A DNA stretch of 64,000 bases from Lampropedia cohaerens (GCF_001005215.1 NZ_LBNQ01000041.1:124001-188000); one strand, 5' to 3'; numbered from the stretch's first letter, positions 8,832-17,948 are shown. The notes: generated by a model from the sequence alone, not told the origin. Translations and numbers: made by a program.

Positions 8832-10496
8832 ATGCGATCTTTTCCATCCCCCATCAGTAGGCTGACGGCTGGCTGGCAGCACGCACGCACAGTCCGGCAT
8901 GCGCTGGCCAGTGTTGCAGCCGCAGTGGCGCTAGCCATTACGCCAGCTGCAGCCGTGCAGGCGCAAACGCCTGTCGATCAGCTCATCATCGGCAAGAGCA
9001 TGAACAATGTGCTCTCGCTCGATCCGGCCGCAGCCACCGGCAATGACGTGGTGGAGATCATTGCCAACCTCTACGATTTCCTGGTGGAGCTCGACGCCAG
9101 CGACCTGACCCGCGTGCGGCCCGCTCTGGCCGAGCGCTGGAGCATCGCTGAAGATGGCCGGCAGCTGCGCTTTCATATCCGTCAGGGCGTGCGGTTTCAC
9201 TCTGGCAATACGCTCACCGCCGAGGACGTAGCGTGGTCGCTGCAGCGCGTGCTGAAGCTGAACATGGCGTTGGCAACGGCGTGGAAGAGTTATGGCTTTA
9301 CCGCCGATAACGTCAGCGATCTGATCACGGCCCCTGAGCCCTACATCGTGCAGATTCGCCTGCCGGAGCCAACGGATCCCAAGCTGATTCTTTATACGCT
9401 CGCGACCAGCGTCAGCGCCGCCGTGCTGGACCGCCAGCTGGTGCAGCAGCACGCGCGCAATGACGACTGGGGGCGCGCCTGGCTGACTACCCGTGCGGCA
9501 GGCTCGGGGGCTTTCACGCTGGATGAGTGGCGCGCCAAGGATGTACTGCTGATGCGTCGCAATCCCGATTACTGGGCGGGGCCGGCGAAGCTGCAGCGTG
9601 TGGTCATGCGTCACATGACGGAATCGCAGGCATTGCGGCTGATGATCGAGCGCGGGGATATCGACATTGCCACGGGCATGTCCCCGGCGGACATTACGGC
9701 GCTGCAGGGCGACCCGCGCCTTGTGACGCAATCCGTGCAGCGCGGCACGGTCTACTACGTGGCCGTTAATGCGAAGACACCACCGTTTGCCGACCGCCAA
9801 GTGCGCCAGGCCGTGCGTGCGCTGATCGACTACGACGGCATCAACCGCACCATCATGCCCCACTACGGCGTGCTGCACCAGCGCCCCGTGCCGCTGGGCC
9901 TGCCTGCGACGCTGCCGCAGCCGGGTTACAAGCTGGATGTCGCCAAGGCCCGCGCGCTGCTGGCGCAAGCCGGCTATCCGGAGGGTTTCGATACCACCAT
10001 CCGCGTGCTGGCCGAGTCGCCCTTCATCAACATTGCCACCAGCCTGCAGTCCACGCTGGCCCAGGCAGGCATCCGCGCCAGCATTCTGCCGGGCACGGGC
10101 AACCAGGTCTATGGCGCGATGCGTGAGCGGCAGTTCGACATCATCGTCGGCAGAGGCGGAGGCGGTGCGGAGCCGCATCCGCACTCCAGCCTGCGCTCGC
10201 TGGTCTACAACCCGGACAACCGCGACGAGGCTCGCCTGACCAACTTCCAGGGCTGGCGCACCGGTTTCCAGAGCCCGCGGATCAACGCCTTGATTGAACA
10301 GGCCGTGGTCGAGATCGACGCGGATCGGCAACTGGCGATCTATCAGGAAATCCAGCGCATCTATGACGAAGAAGTGGGGGCGATCTTTCCCATTTCGCAG
10401 ATGCAGGACACCGTCGTGCGCACGCGTGACATCCGCAATTACCAGGGACATCCTGCGGCGACCACGCGCTACCACGGCGTCTACAAGGAACGCTGA
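8832..10496 (+). CDS. ABC transporter solute-binding protein, family 5 (Dpp/Opp type)
   Basis: The product has 554 residues. A long signal peptide (residues 1 to about 45; core ASVAAAVALAITPAAAVQAQ) directs it to the periplasm. The mature part is a family 5 binding protein, with LRFHIRQGVRFHSGNTLTAEDVAWSL near 110-140 and the pattern of later conserved blocks. This family binds di- and oligopeptides, nickel, glutathione and, in many catabolic loci, oligosaccharides or sugar-acid conjugates. AAGGAGA at 8818-8824 lies seven bases before the ATG and fixes the start. It follows the enolase-superfamily gene and precedes two permeases and two ATPases, forming a complete importer. The ligand is probably a uronic-acid-containing compound, judged only from context. 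Confidence 0.88.
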   Translation: MRSFPSPISRLTAGWQHARTVRHALASVAAAVALAITPAAAVQAQTPVDQLIIGKSMNNVLSLDPAAATGNDVVEIIANLYDFLVELDASDLTRVRPALAERWSIAEDGRQLRFHIRQGVRFHSGNTLTAEDVAWSLQRVLKLNMALATAWKSYGFTADNVSDLITAPEPYIVQIRLPEPTDPKLILYTLATSVSAAVLDRQLVQQHARNDDWGRAWLTTRAAGSGAFTLDEWRAKDVLLMRRNPDYWAGPAKLQRVVMRHMTESQALRLMIERGDIDIATGMSPADITALQGDPRLVTQSVQRGTVYYVAVNAKTPPFADRQVRQAVRALIDYDGINRTIMPHYGVLHQRPVPLGLPATLPQPGYKLDVAKARALLAQAGYPEGFDTTIRVLAESPFINIATSLQSTLAQAGIRASILPGTGNQVYGAMRERQFDIIVGRGGGGAEPHPHSSLRSLVYNPDNRDEARLTNFQGWRTGFQSPRINALIEQAVVEIDADRQLAIYQEIQRIYDEEVGAIFPISQMQDTVVRTRDIRNYQGHPAATTRYHGVYKER

Positions 10497-10614
10497 AATC
10501 CGCCGCCAGTGCGTGGCATGCCCCGGAAACGCCGCGTCACGCACGGTCTTATTCGATTTTTTTCGCTGCACAGCCTGGGCGGTGCAGTCCACCACCACAC
10601 CACCATAGCGCACC

Positions 10615-11661
10615 ATGACCACCCATGCTGCAACTTCGCCCCTGGCAGGCACAGGCCGCCTTCATGCCTTTCTGCGCAAGCTCGCGTCCGTCGCACTGAC
10701 CCTGTTGGGGCTGCTGGCCCTGACATTCATGATTGGTCGTGTCATGCCGTTGGATCCGGTGCTGGCGATCGTCGGCCCCGACGCCGACCAGTCCACCTAT
10801 GACCAGGTCTACCAGCAGCTGGGGCTGGACCAGCCGTTGCTGATGCAGTTTTTCTACTATCTGCGCGATCTGATGCAGGGCGATCTGGGTGTGTCCATTC
10901 TCACCGGCAATGCCGTGGCAGCGGACATTGCGCGGGTGTTCCCTGCCACGCTGGAGCTGGCCAGTGCCGCCATCGTGCTGGGCACGCTGCTGGGCGTGCC
11001 GCTGGGTGTCTACGCGGCAACCCACCAGGGCAAGTGGCAGGACCAGGTGGTGCGTGTGCTCAGCCTGATTGGCTATTCCATGCCGGTATTCTGGCTCGGG
11101 ATGATGGGGCTGCTGGTGTTCTACGCCTGGCTCGACTGGGTGGGAGGAATTGGCCGCGTGGCCCTGAGCTTCGATGGCCTGGTCGAGCGCCGCACCGGAC
11201 TGCTGCTGATCGATGCGCTGCTGGAGGGCAACTGGCCAGCCTTTCGCAGCGCGCTGAACCATCTGGTCCTGCCTGCGGCCATCCTTGGCCTGAATTCGAT
11301 GGCCTACATCGCGCGCATGACGCGCAGCTTCATGCTCGCGCAGCTGTCGCAGGAGTATGTGCTGACTGCCCGCGTCAAGGGGCTGTCGGAGACCCAGGTA
11401 GTCTGGAAGCACGCCTTTCGCAACATCCTGGTGCAGTTGCTGACCATCGTTGCACTGGCGTATGGCAACCTGCTCGAAGGGGCCGTGTTGATCGAGACGG
11501 TGTTCGCCTGGCCGGGCTTTGGCCGCTATCTCACCGATGGCCTGCTGATCGGCGACATGAATGCGGTGATGGGCAGTGTGCTCGTCATTGGGCTGATCTT
11601 CATTGGTCTGAATCTGCTCTCGGATGCGCTCTACCGCGTGTTCGATCCTCGCACCCGTTGA
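10615..11661 (+). CDS. ABC transporter permease, DppB/OppB type
   Basis: The product has 348 residues with an N-terminal membrane anchor (about 25-45), a periplasmic linker, and a BPD_transp_1 core with about five further membrane segments. The EAA-loop region that docks the ATPase (LTARVKGLSETQVVWKHAFR, about 250-270) is clear. It is the first of two paired inner-membrane permeases of the importer. A gap of 118 bases separates it from the binding-protein gene. The N-terminal LTFMIGRVMPLDPV is typical of DppB proteins. Confidence 0.88.
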   Translation: MTTHAATSPLAGTGRLHAFLRKLASVALTLLGLLALTFMIGRVMPLDPVLAIVGPDADQSTYDQVYQQLGLDQPLLMQFFYYLRDLMQGDLGVSILTGNAVAADIARVFPATLELASAAIVLGTLLGVPLGVYAATHQGKWQDQVVRVLSLIGYSMPVFWLGMMGLLVFYAWLDWVGGIGRVALSFDGLVERRTGLLLIDALLEGNWPAFRSALNHLVLPAAILGLNSMAYIARMTRSFMLAQLSQEYVLTARVKGLSETQVVWKHAFRNILVQLLTIVALAYGNLLEGAVLIETVFAWPGFGRYLTDGLLIGDMNAVMGSVLVIGLIFIGLNLLSDALYRVFDPRTR

Positions 11662-11686
11662 CAACCCGCATGGACAAGGACTGACC

Positions 11687-12598
11687 ATGACAACATCCTC
11701 TCCCTCAACTTCGCTGACAGGCAGGCATGCGGTCAGCGTCCGCTCCAGCTGGAGCAGACTGCGCGCGCATCCGGTGGTGCAGTCGCTGCGCAAGCTGCGC
11801 CGCAACGGTCTGGCCATGGCTGGTCTTTACGTGGTGCTGGCACTGATCGTGGTGGCCATCTTTGCGCCCTGGATTGCCACGCACAACCCGCTTGAGCAGA
11901 ACCTGCTCAATGCGTTCAGGCCGCCCAGCGCCGAGCACTGGTTCGGCACCGATGAGTACGGACGCGACGTGTTCAGCAGGCTGGTGTACGGCGCGCGCAT
12001 CACGTTGTACGTGATCACGCTGGTGGCCATCGTGGTTGGCCCGATTGGCCTGGCCATTGGCGTTATCGCCGGTTATTACGGGGGGATTGTGGAGTCGGTG
12101 ATCATGCGCATTACCGACATCTTCATCTCGTTTCCCAGCCTGATCATGGCGCTGGCCTTTGTGGCGGCGATGGGGCCGGGGCTTGAGCATGCGATTCTTG
12201 CCATTGCCCTGACGTCGTGGCCACCGATTGCGCGGCTGGCGCGTGCGGAGACGCTGTCGCTGCGCAACGCCGATTTCATCCAGGCAGTGCGGCTGCAGGG
12301 CGCATCGTCGCTGCGCATCATCGCCTGGCACATTGCCCCGCTGTGCCTGACATCGGTGGTGGTACGCCTGTCCATGAATATGGCCGGAGTGATTCTGACG
12401 GCAGCCGGGCTGGGCTTTCTGGGCCTGGGCGCGCAGCCGCCGCATCCTGAGTGGGGCGCCATGATCTCCACGGGCCGCAACTACATGCTGGAATGCTGGT
12501 GGTTGGTGGCCGTGCCGGGCGGCGCCATCCTGCTGGTCAGTCTGGCGTTCAACCTGCTGGGCGACGGCTTGCGCGACGTGCTCGACCCCCGCGCCTGA
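11687..12598 (+). CDS. ABC transporter permease, DppC/OppC type
   Basis: The product has 303 residues. It has an N-terminal cytoplasmic tail with the OppC_N-like RRNGLAMAGL stretch, a first membrane helix (about 45-65), the conserved HWFGTDEYGRDVFSRLVYGAR block near 85-105, and a permease core ending in the EAA loop (AVRLQGASSLRIIAWHI, about 205-221). It pairs with the DppB-type permease. The ATG at 11687 is preferred over an in-frame upstream start at 11624 because it follows an AAGGA motif at 11676-11680 and gives the normal family N-terminus. Confidence 0.88.
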   Translation: MTTSSPSTSLTGRHAVSVRSSWSRLRAHPVVQSLRKLRRNGLAMAGLYVVLALIVVAIFAPWIATHNPLEQNLLNAFRPPSAEHWFGTDEYGRDVFSRLVYGARITLYVITLVAIVVGPIGLAIGVIAGYYGGIVESVIMRITDIFISFPSLIMALAFVAAMGPGLEHAILAIALTSWPPIARLARAETLSLRNADFIQAVRLQGASSLRIIAWHIAPLCLTSVVVRLSMNMAGVILTAAGLGFLGLGAQPPHPEWGAMISTGRNYMLECWWLVAVPGGAILLVSLAFNLLGDGLRDVLDPRA

Positions 12599-12639
12599 CC
12601 CTGTGCCCACCCACAAAAGACAATTACGGAGACAACACC

Positions 12640-13530
12640 ATGCAAGCAAGTGCGCAATTTCCTTCCTCTGCCGATGATGTGTTGCTGCAAGTGCGCAATC
12701 TGAACGTTGTGTTCGCAGGCGACGATGGCCCCGTGCATGCGGTGCGCGGCGTGTCCTTCGACCTTGGCCGCGAGAAGCTGGCCATTGTCGGCGAGTCTGG
12801 GTCGGGCAAGTCAACGGTTGGCCGGGCCATCTTGCGCCTGCACCCCAAGACTGCGCGGATAACCGCCGATTGCTGCCGCCTCGCTGGCGACGATCTGCTG
12901 GCGCTCAGTGACAGGCAGATGCAGGCGGTGCGTGGCGAACGCATTTCGATGATTTTGCAGGACCCGAAGTACTCGCTCAACCCGGTCGTCAAGGTCGGGG
13001 AGCAGGTCGCCGAGGCCTATCTGGTCCACCATGCCATCAGCCGTGCCGAGGCCAGGCGGCGTGCCATCGCGATGCTGCGCACGGTGCAGATCCGCGATCC
13101 TGAGCGCGTGTATGACCTGTATCCCCATGAAGTTTCCGGCGGAATGGGCCAGCGCGTGATGATTGCGATGATGATGATCACGCGTCCGCAGGTCATCATT
13201 GCCGACGAGCCTACCTCGGCGCTGGATGTCTCGGTGCGGCAGCAGATTCTCCACACGCTGGACACGCTGGTAAGCGATCATGGCATGGGACTGATCTTCA
13301 TCAGCCACGACCTGAACCTGGTGCGCAACTTCTGCGACCGCGTGCTGGTGATGTATGCCGGACGCATCGTGGAGACCATCGCCGCAGCGGAACTGGATAA
13401 CGCCCGCCATCCCTACACGCAAGGGTTGCTGGCTGCCTTGCCGCGTGTTGACCGGCGTCAGCCGCGTTTGCCCACGCTGCAGCGAGACCCCGCATGGACG
13501 AGCGATGAGATGTTGGGGGTGGCGGCATGA
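12640..13530 (+). CDS. ABC transporter ATP-binding protein, DppD/OppD type
   Basis: The product has 296 residues and one nucleotide-binding domain: Walker [10 protein letters not shown] near 52-60, Q-loop [11 protein letters not shown] near 110, the DppD-type signature [11 protein letters not shown] near 167, Walker [13 protein letters not shown] near 187 and the H-loop histidine near 225. It powers the importer together with the next gene, with which it overlaps in ATGA (13527-13530), indicating translational coupling. The C-terminal extension keeps [12 protein letters not shown] but lacks the cysteine motif seen in DppD proteins that carry an iron-sulphur cluster. The start is fixed by ACGGAGA at 12627-12633. 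Confidence 0.88.
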   Translation: MQASAQFPSSADDVLLQVRNLNVVFAGDDGPVHAVRGVSFDLGREKLAIVGESGSGKSTVGRAILRLHPKTARITADCCRLAGDDLLALSDRQMQAVRGERISMILQDPKYSLNPVVKVGEQVAEAYLVHHAISRAEARRRAIAMLRTVQIRDPERVYDLYPHEVSGGMGQRVMIAMMMITRPQVIIADEPTSALDVSVRQQILHTLDTLVSDHGMGLIFISHDLNLVRNFCDRVLVMYAGRIVETIAAAELDNARHPYTQGLLAALPRVDRRQPRLPTLQRDPAWTSDEMLGVAA

Positions 13531-14348
13531 ATGCATCAGTGAACGCTGCCGCCGATGCGGCTGCCATTACGGGTTCCGCCATGATTGATGTGCGTCAGCT
13601 CAATTTGCATTTCGGCCAGGGTGCCAAGGCAACGCATGTGCTCAAGGACGTCAGCTTCAGCGTTGCGCAAGGGGAATCGTTCGGGCTGGTGGGTGAATCC
13701 GGCTCGGGCAAAACGACCGTCTTGCGCTGCCTGGCGGGACTGCTTACTCACTGGCAAGGCGAGCTAGCCATTGCCGGAAAACCGGTAGGGCGGGCGTTGG
13801 ATTTCGCGCGCAGTGAGCTGGTGCAGATGGTGTTCCAGGATCCTTATGGTTCGCTGCACCCGCGTCAGACCGTGGCGCGGGCGCTGGCCGAGCCCCTGCT
13901 CATCCACCGGCGCGATCAACGTCATGTCCGTATTGATGAAGCCCTCATCAAGGTGGGGCTCAGTCCGGATTTCCGTGATCGTTTCCCGCACCAGCTCTCC
14001 GGCGGGCAACGCCAGCGTGTGGCGATTGCACGAGCGCTCGTGTTGCAGCCGCGTGTGCTGCTGCTTGATGAGCCGACATCGGCCCTGGACGTCTCGGTGC
14101 AGGCGGAAATCCTCAATCTTCTGGCTGACTTGCGGCAGAAGGAGGGGCTGACCTATCTGCTGGTGACCCACGACCTGGGCGTGGTCGCACAGCTGTGTGA
14201 TCGTCTTGCCGTGATGCAGGCAGGCCAGATCGTCGAGACGCTGCCCACGCAAAGCCTGATCGACGGCACGCCCCGCCATCCCTACACACAGATGCTGGTA
14301 CACGCCAGCCTGAGCTACAGCCGCCAAGCTGCGCCCGCCGCAGCCTAG
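13527..14348 (+). CDS. ABC transporter ATP-binding protein, DppF/OppF type
   Basis: The product has 273 residues: Walker A GESGSGKTT near 58-66, Q-loop VFQDPYGSLHPRQT near 110, signature LSGGQRQRVAIARAL near 165, Walker [17 protein letters not shown] near 188 and the H-loop THDL near 222. It is the second ATPase of the heterodimeric motor. A variable tail (residues 1-20, rich in Ala) precedes the domain. It is the last ABC gene of the operon; a 197-base gap follows before the porin. Confidence 0.88.
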   Translation: MNASVNAAADAAAITGSAMIDVRQLNLHFGQGAKATHVLKDVSFSVAQGESFGLVGESGSGKTTVLRCLAGLLTHWQGELAIAGKPVGRALDFARSELVQMVFQDPYGSLHPRQTVARALAEPLLIHRRDQRHVRIDEALIKVGLSPDFRDRFPHQLSGGQRQRVAIARALVLQPRVLLLDEPTSALDVSVQAEILNLLADLRQKEGLTYLLVTHDLGVVAQLCDRLAVMQAGQIVETLPTQSLIDGTPRHPYTQMLVHASLSYSRQAAPAAA

Positions 14349-14545
14349 CGACTGGCCGGCTGCACAGCCGGCATCCCCCGCGGCTTTTGCAACGACTGCG
14401 CCCCTGGTGCGACAGGGGCGGTACGCCGCTGCATGCCGCTTCCACCCCCTCGCCGTTGGCATTGGCGCATTCCAAGAGCCAGGGCGAAGCCATGCCCAGA
14501 GAAAGGCCGACAGACCATGACAACGGCTTCACCAGGAGACAAACC

Positions 14546-15562
14546 ATGATTCACCATGCACTACGCGGCTGCGCTCTTGCGATGGCGCTGGCCCCCTTGG
14601 CGCAGGCCTACGCGCAATCCTCCGCACACATCTACGGGCGCATTGACATCGGCGTGCGCAGCATGAAGGACGTGCGCTCGGCCAATAACGAACGTGTCAC
14701 GCAAGTCGCCGACAGTTCACGCGGCAGGCTGGGTTTCCGGGGCCAGGAAGAGCTTGGCAGCGGGTTGCGTGCATTCTTTCAGTTGGAACATCGCTTTTTC
14801 GGCCCCACGGGTGCGCAGGACAGCGATCGTTACTTCAAGGATAAATCCTGGGTCGGGCTGGCCAAGGAGGGCGTGGGCGACCTGCGTCTGGGCCGCATGA
14901 GCAGCCCCATCAACGAGCGCGGCGCGGGAGGACGCTTCGAGGCATTCGATGGCAATACCCTGGCTGGCATGGGCGGACGTGGCGCTGCGCAGGTCGATAA
15001 GTGGGACAAAACTTTGGCGCTGCGCTCGGCCGATATCCATGGATTTCGCTTCATGGCTGCCTACTCAAGTCGCGATGGAGAAGGCGAGAAGGACGCGTAT
15101 GGCCTGCAGGGCGAGTATGGTCGGGGCGCATGGCTGTTCTCCGTCGCGTGGCAGCAGGACGCCCGTGCTGCCACGGCGAGCGGGGCAGCCGATGACTGGC
15201 AAACTGCCAGCCTGGCCTTCAGCTACCGAACCAAGCCGCTCAAACTCTACGGCATCGCTGCGCACAGCTGGGACATCGCCCCCACCGATCGGGGAACTGC
15301 CACGACCTATACGGTGGGCGCGGCGGTGCCGCTTGGCATCGGCGAGTTGCGCACATCGTATCAAGCCAGCATGCAGGACACCATGAATGGCGTGGATCGC
15401 AGCGCCGATGCACAGCGCCACCGCATCGGCGTGGGTTACGAGTATCCATTGAGCAAGCTGACGCTGATCAATCTTTCACTGCTGCATGACCGCTATCAGC
15501 GCACCGGTGAGAACAGACGCACCGGCACTGGCGCCGAGATCGCCTTGCGCAAGAATTTCTGA
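14546..15562 (+). CDS. Outer-membrane porin (trimeric general porin family of betaproteobacteria)
   Basis: The product has 338 residues with a signal peptide (residues 1-24, cleavage after AYAQ) and the start SSAHIYGRIDIGVRS common to Bordetella/Comamonas-type porins. The motif RLGFRGQEELGSGLRAFFQLE, the alternating amphipathic strands and the C-terminal phenylalanine (LRKNF) mark a 16-stranded barrel. It probably admits the substrate of the adjacent ABC importer. The ATG at 14546 follows AGGAGA at 14533-14538 and begins the signal peptide; an upstream in-frame start would add a long non-signal tail. It converges on the lactonase gene, with a stem-loop between them. Confidence 0.87.
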   Translation: MIHHALRGCALAMALAPLAQAYAQSSAHIYGRIDIGVRSMKDVRSANNERVTQVADSSRGRLGFRGQEELGSGLRAFFQLEHRFFGPTGAQDSDRYFKDKSWVGLAKEGVGDLRLGRMSSPINERGAGGRFEAFDGNTLAGMGGRGAAQVDKWDKTLALRSADIHGFRFMAAYSSRDGEGEKDAYGLQGEYGRGAWLFSVAWQQDARAATASGAADDWQTASLAFSYRTKPLKLYGIAAHSWDIAPTDRGTATTYTVGAAVPLGIGELRTSYQASMQDTMNGVDRSADAQRHRIGVGYEYPLSKLTLINLSLLHDRYQRTGENRRTGTGAEIALRKNF

Positions 15563-15576
15563 CGCGCACCAACAGG

Positions 15577-15605
15577 CCCGGCATCGCCATCGGCGCAATG
15601 CCGGG
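15577..15605. terminator. Stem-loop between convergent porin and lactonase genes
   Basis: CCCGGCAT (15577-15584) and ATGCCGGG (15598-15605) are perfect inverted copies around a 13-base loop. The hairpin sits between two convergent genes, so it may end transcription from both sides, although neither side has a strong T run. Confidence 0.5.
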
Positions 15606-15653
15606 ACTCCGTGCTGCAATCGCGGCGCAAGGATGGCCGCTGCCGCGGCAGGC

Positions 15654-16559
15654 CTATTCTGCCCGGTAGCAGGCTTCCGGCAAGCCTGTCACGCCAGGCA
15701 CCACGGCAAATACGGCACCAGCGAGAGCCTCCTGCCCGCCGGGCGGCTGGGCTGGCCGGATGGAGGTGATCACCAGCGTGTCCAGCCGGGGGCCGGCAAA
15801 CGCACACATGGCGGGCTTGTCCACCGGCACACTGACGCTGCGGTCGAGCCGGCCATCCGGGGTGAAGCGGTAGACCACGCCAGCATCGTTGCCGCAGATC
15901 CAGTAGCAGCCATCGGCATCCACGGCAGCGCCATCGGGCCGTCCTGGCATGGGCTGCATATCGATGAACAGGCGCTGGTTGTGCAGGCTGCCATCGGCCG
16001 CCACATCAAAGGCCCAGACCTTCTGCACCGAAGGGTGGGAGTCGGACAGGTACAGCGTCTGCCCGTCCGGGCTGAAGGCCGTGCCATTGGGGGTAACCAG
16101 GCCCTGCCAGACCTGGCGTGTCTGGCCCGCGGTGGTGACCAGCAGTTGGCCCGCCGGTGCGGCCAGTCCCATGTTCATGACCATGGTGGTGGACCAGAAG
16201 CGCCCCTGGCGGTCCACCCGTCCGTCATTGCAGCGCATCTGCGCCTGCGCATGCGTGCAGGTATGAATCACTGCTTGCAGCGTCGCGGGCGCGTTGTCGG
16301 TCTCCGGCAGGGCCAGATGTGCAATCTGGGTGACCATGCCTGCTACCAGTCCGCCGTGTGCGTGCAGGCCAATGCAGCCCACCTTCTCAGGCGTGGTCCA
16401 GGTGCGCACGGTCTGGCTGTTCCAGTCCAGCCGGTGCACGCGGCTGGCGTCGATGTCAGTCCAGTACAAGCAGTTGCCGACCGGATCCCAGACAGGGCTT
16501 TCGCCGACGGTGTCGTGGGTGTGCACCAGCAGTTCGGCGTGCAGTGTGGCGTGGCGCAT
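15654..16559 (-). CDS. SMP-30/gluconolactonase-family sugar lactone hydrolase
   Basis: The product has 301 residues of six-bladed propeller type. The three metal ligands known from human SMP-30 (E18, N154, D204) have counterparts at E20 (GESPVWD), N158 (LVTPNGTAF) and D209 (GRPDGAAVD). The family hydrolyses aldono- and aldaro-lactones. It lies 20 bases downstream of the uronate dehydrogenase gene in one operon; that enzyme makes a hexaro-lactone, so this protein probably opens it to galactarate or glucarate. The ATG at 16559 is chosen because GGAGA precedes it and it aligns with the family N-terminus; longer starts run back into the dehydrogenase gene. Confidence 0.87.
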   Translation of the reverse strand: MRHATLHAELLVHTHDTVGESPVWDPVGNCLYWTDIDASRVHRLDWNSQTVRTWTTPEKVGCIGLHAHGGLVAGMVTQIAHLALPETDNAPATLQAVIHTCTHAQAQMRCNDGRVDRQGRFWSTTMVMNMGLAAPAGQLLVTTAGQTRQVWQGLVTPNGTAFSPDGQTLYLSDSHPSVQKVWAFDVAADGSLHNQRLFIDMQPMPGRPDGAAVDADGCYWICGNDAGVVYRFTPDGRLDRSVSVPVDKPAMCAFAGPRLDTLVITSIRPAQPPGGQEALAGAVFAVVPGVTGLPEACYRAE

Positions 16560-16579
16560 GCGGCTCTCCGTACGCAGAG

Positions 16580-17401
16580 TTACTCGAACGGGCCGGCGCG
16601 CACGAACGCGCCGCCCTGGGCATAGCTGGCGGGATCCTGCGGATCCAGGGGGACTTGCTGCGCCATCACTTCCTCTCGGAAGGGCTCGGAGCAGTCCTGC
16701 GCGACATAGCCCAGGTGCGCGGCGTGGCGGTTGTCCCACCACTTGACGGTGTTGGCGGAGACGCCATAGATGACGGTATGCCCGACCACCGGGGCCAGCA
16801 ATGCCCTGGCCACCAGTCGCTCCAGGTCGTCGTAGCTCAGCCAGGTCGCCAGCATGCGTGCGTCGCGCGGCACGGGGAATGACGACCCAATGCGAATGCT
16901 GACGGTCTCGACGCCGTAACGGTCGTAATAGAACTGTGCGAGGTTCTCGCCAAAGGCCTTGCTGACGCCGTATAGCCCGTCCGGGCGGGGCGGCGCTTTC
17001 GTGTCGATCACCTCATCCTGGCGGTAAAAACCGGTGACATGGTTCGAGCTGGCGAATACCACCCTGCGCACGCCCTGCCGACGCACGGCTTCGTAGAGGT
17101 TGTATACCCCCACGATGTTGGCCTGCAAGATCTCGTCGAATGGCCGCTCCACGGAAATACCGCCAAGGTGGATGACGGCATCCACGCCTTCAAGCAGGGC
17201 AAGCATGGCCTGACTGTCTTCCAAGCGGGTCTGAAAAAGCTCCTCATGGGGGCCGCTGGCCGGTGCCAGATCAGCAATGTCACTCAGGCGCACATGGCGC
17301 GCGTATTTGGCCAGGCGCGGTCGCAGTTGCTGGCCCAAGCCGCCAGCCGCCCCAGTGAGAAGCAGCCGCCCGAATGTTGCATGTGATTTGTTGTGCGCCA
17401 T
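16580..17401 (-). CDS. udh: Uronate dehydrogenase (NAD-dependent, short-chain dehydrogenase fold)
   Basis: The product has 273 residues. It has the nucleotide-binding loop TGAAGGLG (16-23), HLGGISVERPF (78-88), ASSNH (117-121) and the catalytic YGVSK (Y144, K148). HLGGISVE with a nearby ASSNH and PDGLYGVSK is the pattern remembered for the Pseudomonas and Agrobacterium uronate dehydrogenases. These oxidise D-galacturonate or D-glucuronate with NAD to the aldaro-lactone. Residue S173-S174 (RIGSSF) replaces the usual RIGSC. It is first in a two-gene operon with the lactonase. The ATG at 17401 has GGAGA in front; an ATG at 17413 is an alternative. The function call is strong but rests on motif reading. 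Confidence 0.83.
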   Translation of the reverse strand: MAHNKSHATFGRLLLTGAAGGLGQQLRPRLAKYARHVRLSDIADLAPASGPHEELFQTRLEDSQAMLALLEGVDAVIHLGGISVERPFDEILQANIVGVYNLYEAVRRQGVRRVVFASSNHVTGFYRQDEVIDTKAPPRPDGLYGVSKAFGENLAQFYYDRYGVETVSIRIGSSFPVPRDARMLATWLSYDDLERLVARALLAPVVGHTVIYGVSANTVKWWDNRHAAHLGYVAQDCSEPFREEVMAQQVPLDPQDPASYAQGGAFVRAGPFE

Positions 17402-17433
17402 TGGTGTCTCCATCCAGTCATTGCGTTAGATAT

Positions 17434-17466
17434 ATTATGACTAATTATTTTTAATGATGCCATCAT
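17434..17466 (-). promoter_or_regulatory. AT-rich promoter region of the udh operon with a palindromic candidate operator
   Basis: An unusually AT-rich stretch (17427-17475) lies upstream of udh. On the minus strand CATAAT (17434-17439) can serve as -10. A 13-bp palindrome, six-base arms around one central base (17454-17466), would overlap the -35 position. The octamer ATATGATG on the minus strand next to it also occurs before the divergent catabolic operon at 7512-7519. Regulation by the island's GntR-type protein is inferred. Confidence 0.45.
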
Positions 17467-17520
17467 ATATCATGGACCGAGTTGAGAGCCGCTTTGCGGG
17501 CGTGCACTGCCTGCCATGCG

Positions 17521-17544
17521 AAAAGCCCGCGCATGGCGCGGGCT
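17521..17544 (-). terminator. Intrinsic terminator of the receiver-domain gene
   Basis: On the minus strand AGCCCGCGC, a short loop and GCGCGGGCT form a GC-rich hairpin followed directly by TTTT. It lies 23 bases after the stop of the receiver gene. Confidence 0.75.
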
Positions 17545-17567
17545 CGGGATTGTTGTAGCGACGGCGA

Positions 17568-17948
17568 TTAGGCCGCGGTGGGCATGGCGTTGCAGAAGTC
17601 AATGAGGTTCTCGATGTCGTTGGACTTGTCGAAGACCGCAGCAACACCCAGTTGGCTGCCCTGCTCACGAATTTCTTCCGTGATGTAGTTACTCAATATG
17701 ACGGCATGCTGCCCATCGGACGGCGGCGGCATCTTCGCCAACACGCCCAGTCCGCTGCCGCTCTTGAGGAAGATGTCGACGATGAGCAGGGTCCATTCCG
17801 ACGGGTTGGCTCTGAGCCACTCCAGCGCTTCTGCTTCGGAAGCGGCATGGCCTACTACATACACCGGCGTCAGTTCTTCCAGGGTGGCAGTCAGATTCTC
17901 GCGAATGGTGGCGCGATCCTCAATGAGAAAGGCTGGGATGCGATCCAT
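17568..17948 (-). CDS. Stand-alone response-regulator receiver protein
   Basis: The product has 126 residues and is only a CheY-like receiver domain. The acidic pair E10-D11, phospho-acceptor D58 (LLIVDIF), S86 (ILSNY) and K108 (VFDKSN) are all in place, so it should accept phosphate. There is no DNA-binding or enzymatic output domain, and no histidine kinase is near, so partner and output are unknown. The gene has its own terminator and a 432-base upstream region with palindromes. It resembles single-domain receivers that act through protein contacts. Confidence 0.82.
   Translation of the reverse strand: MDRIPAFLIEDRATIRENLTATLEELTPVYVVGHAASEAEALEWLRANPSEWTLLIVDIFLKSGSGLGVLAKMPPPSDGQHAVILSNYITEEIREQGSQLGVAAVFDKSNDIENLIDFCNAMPTAA

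Noticed and set aside
8931-10652. A 573-codon minus-strand frame opposite the solute-binding protein gene
   Set aside because: Antisense shadow; the plus-strand gene has signal peptide, ribosome-binding site and family motifs.
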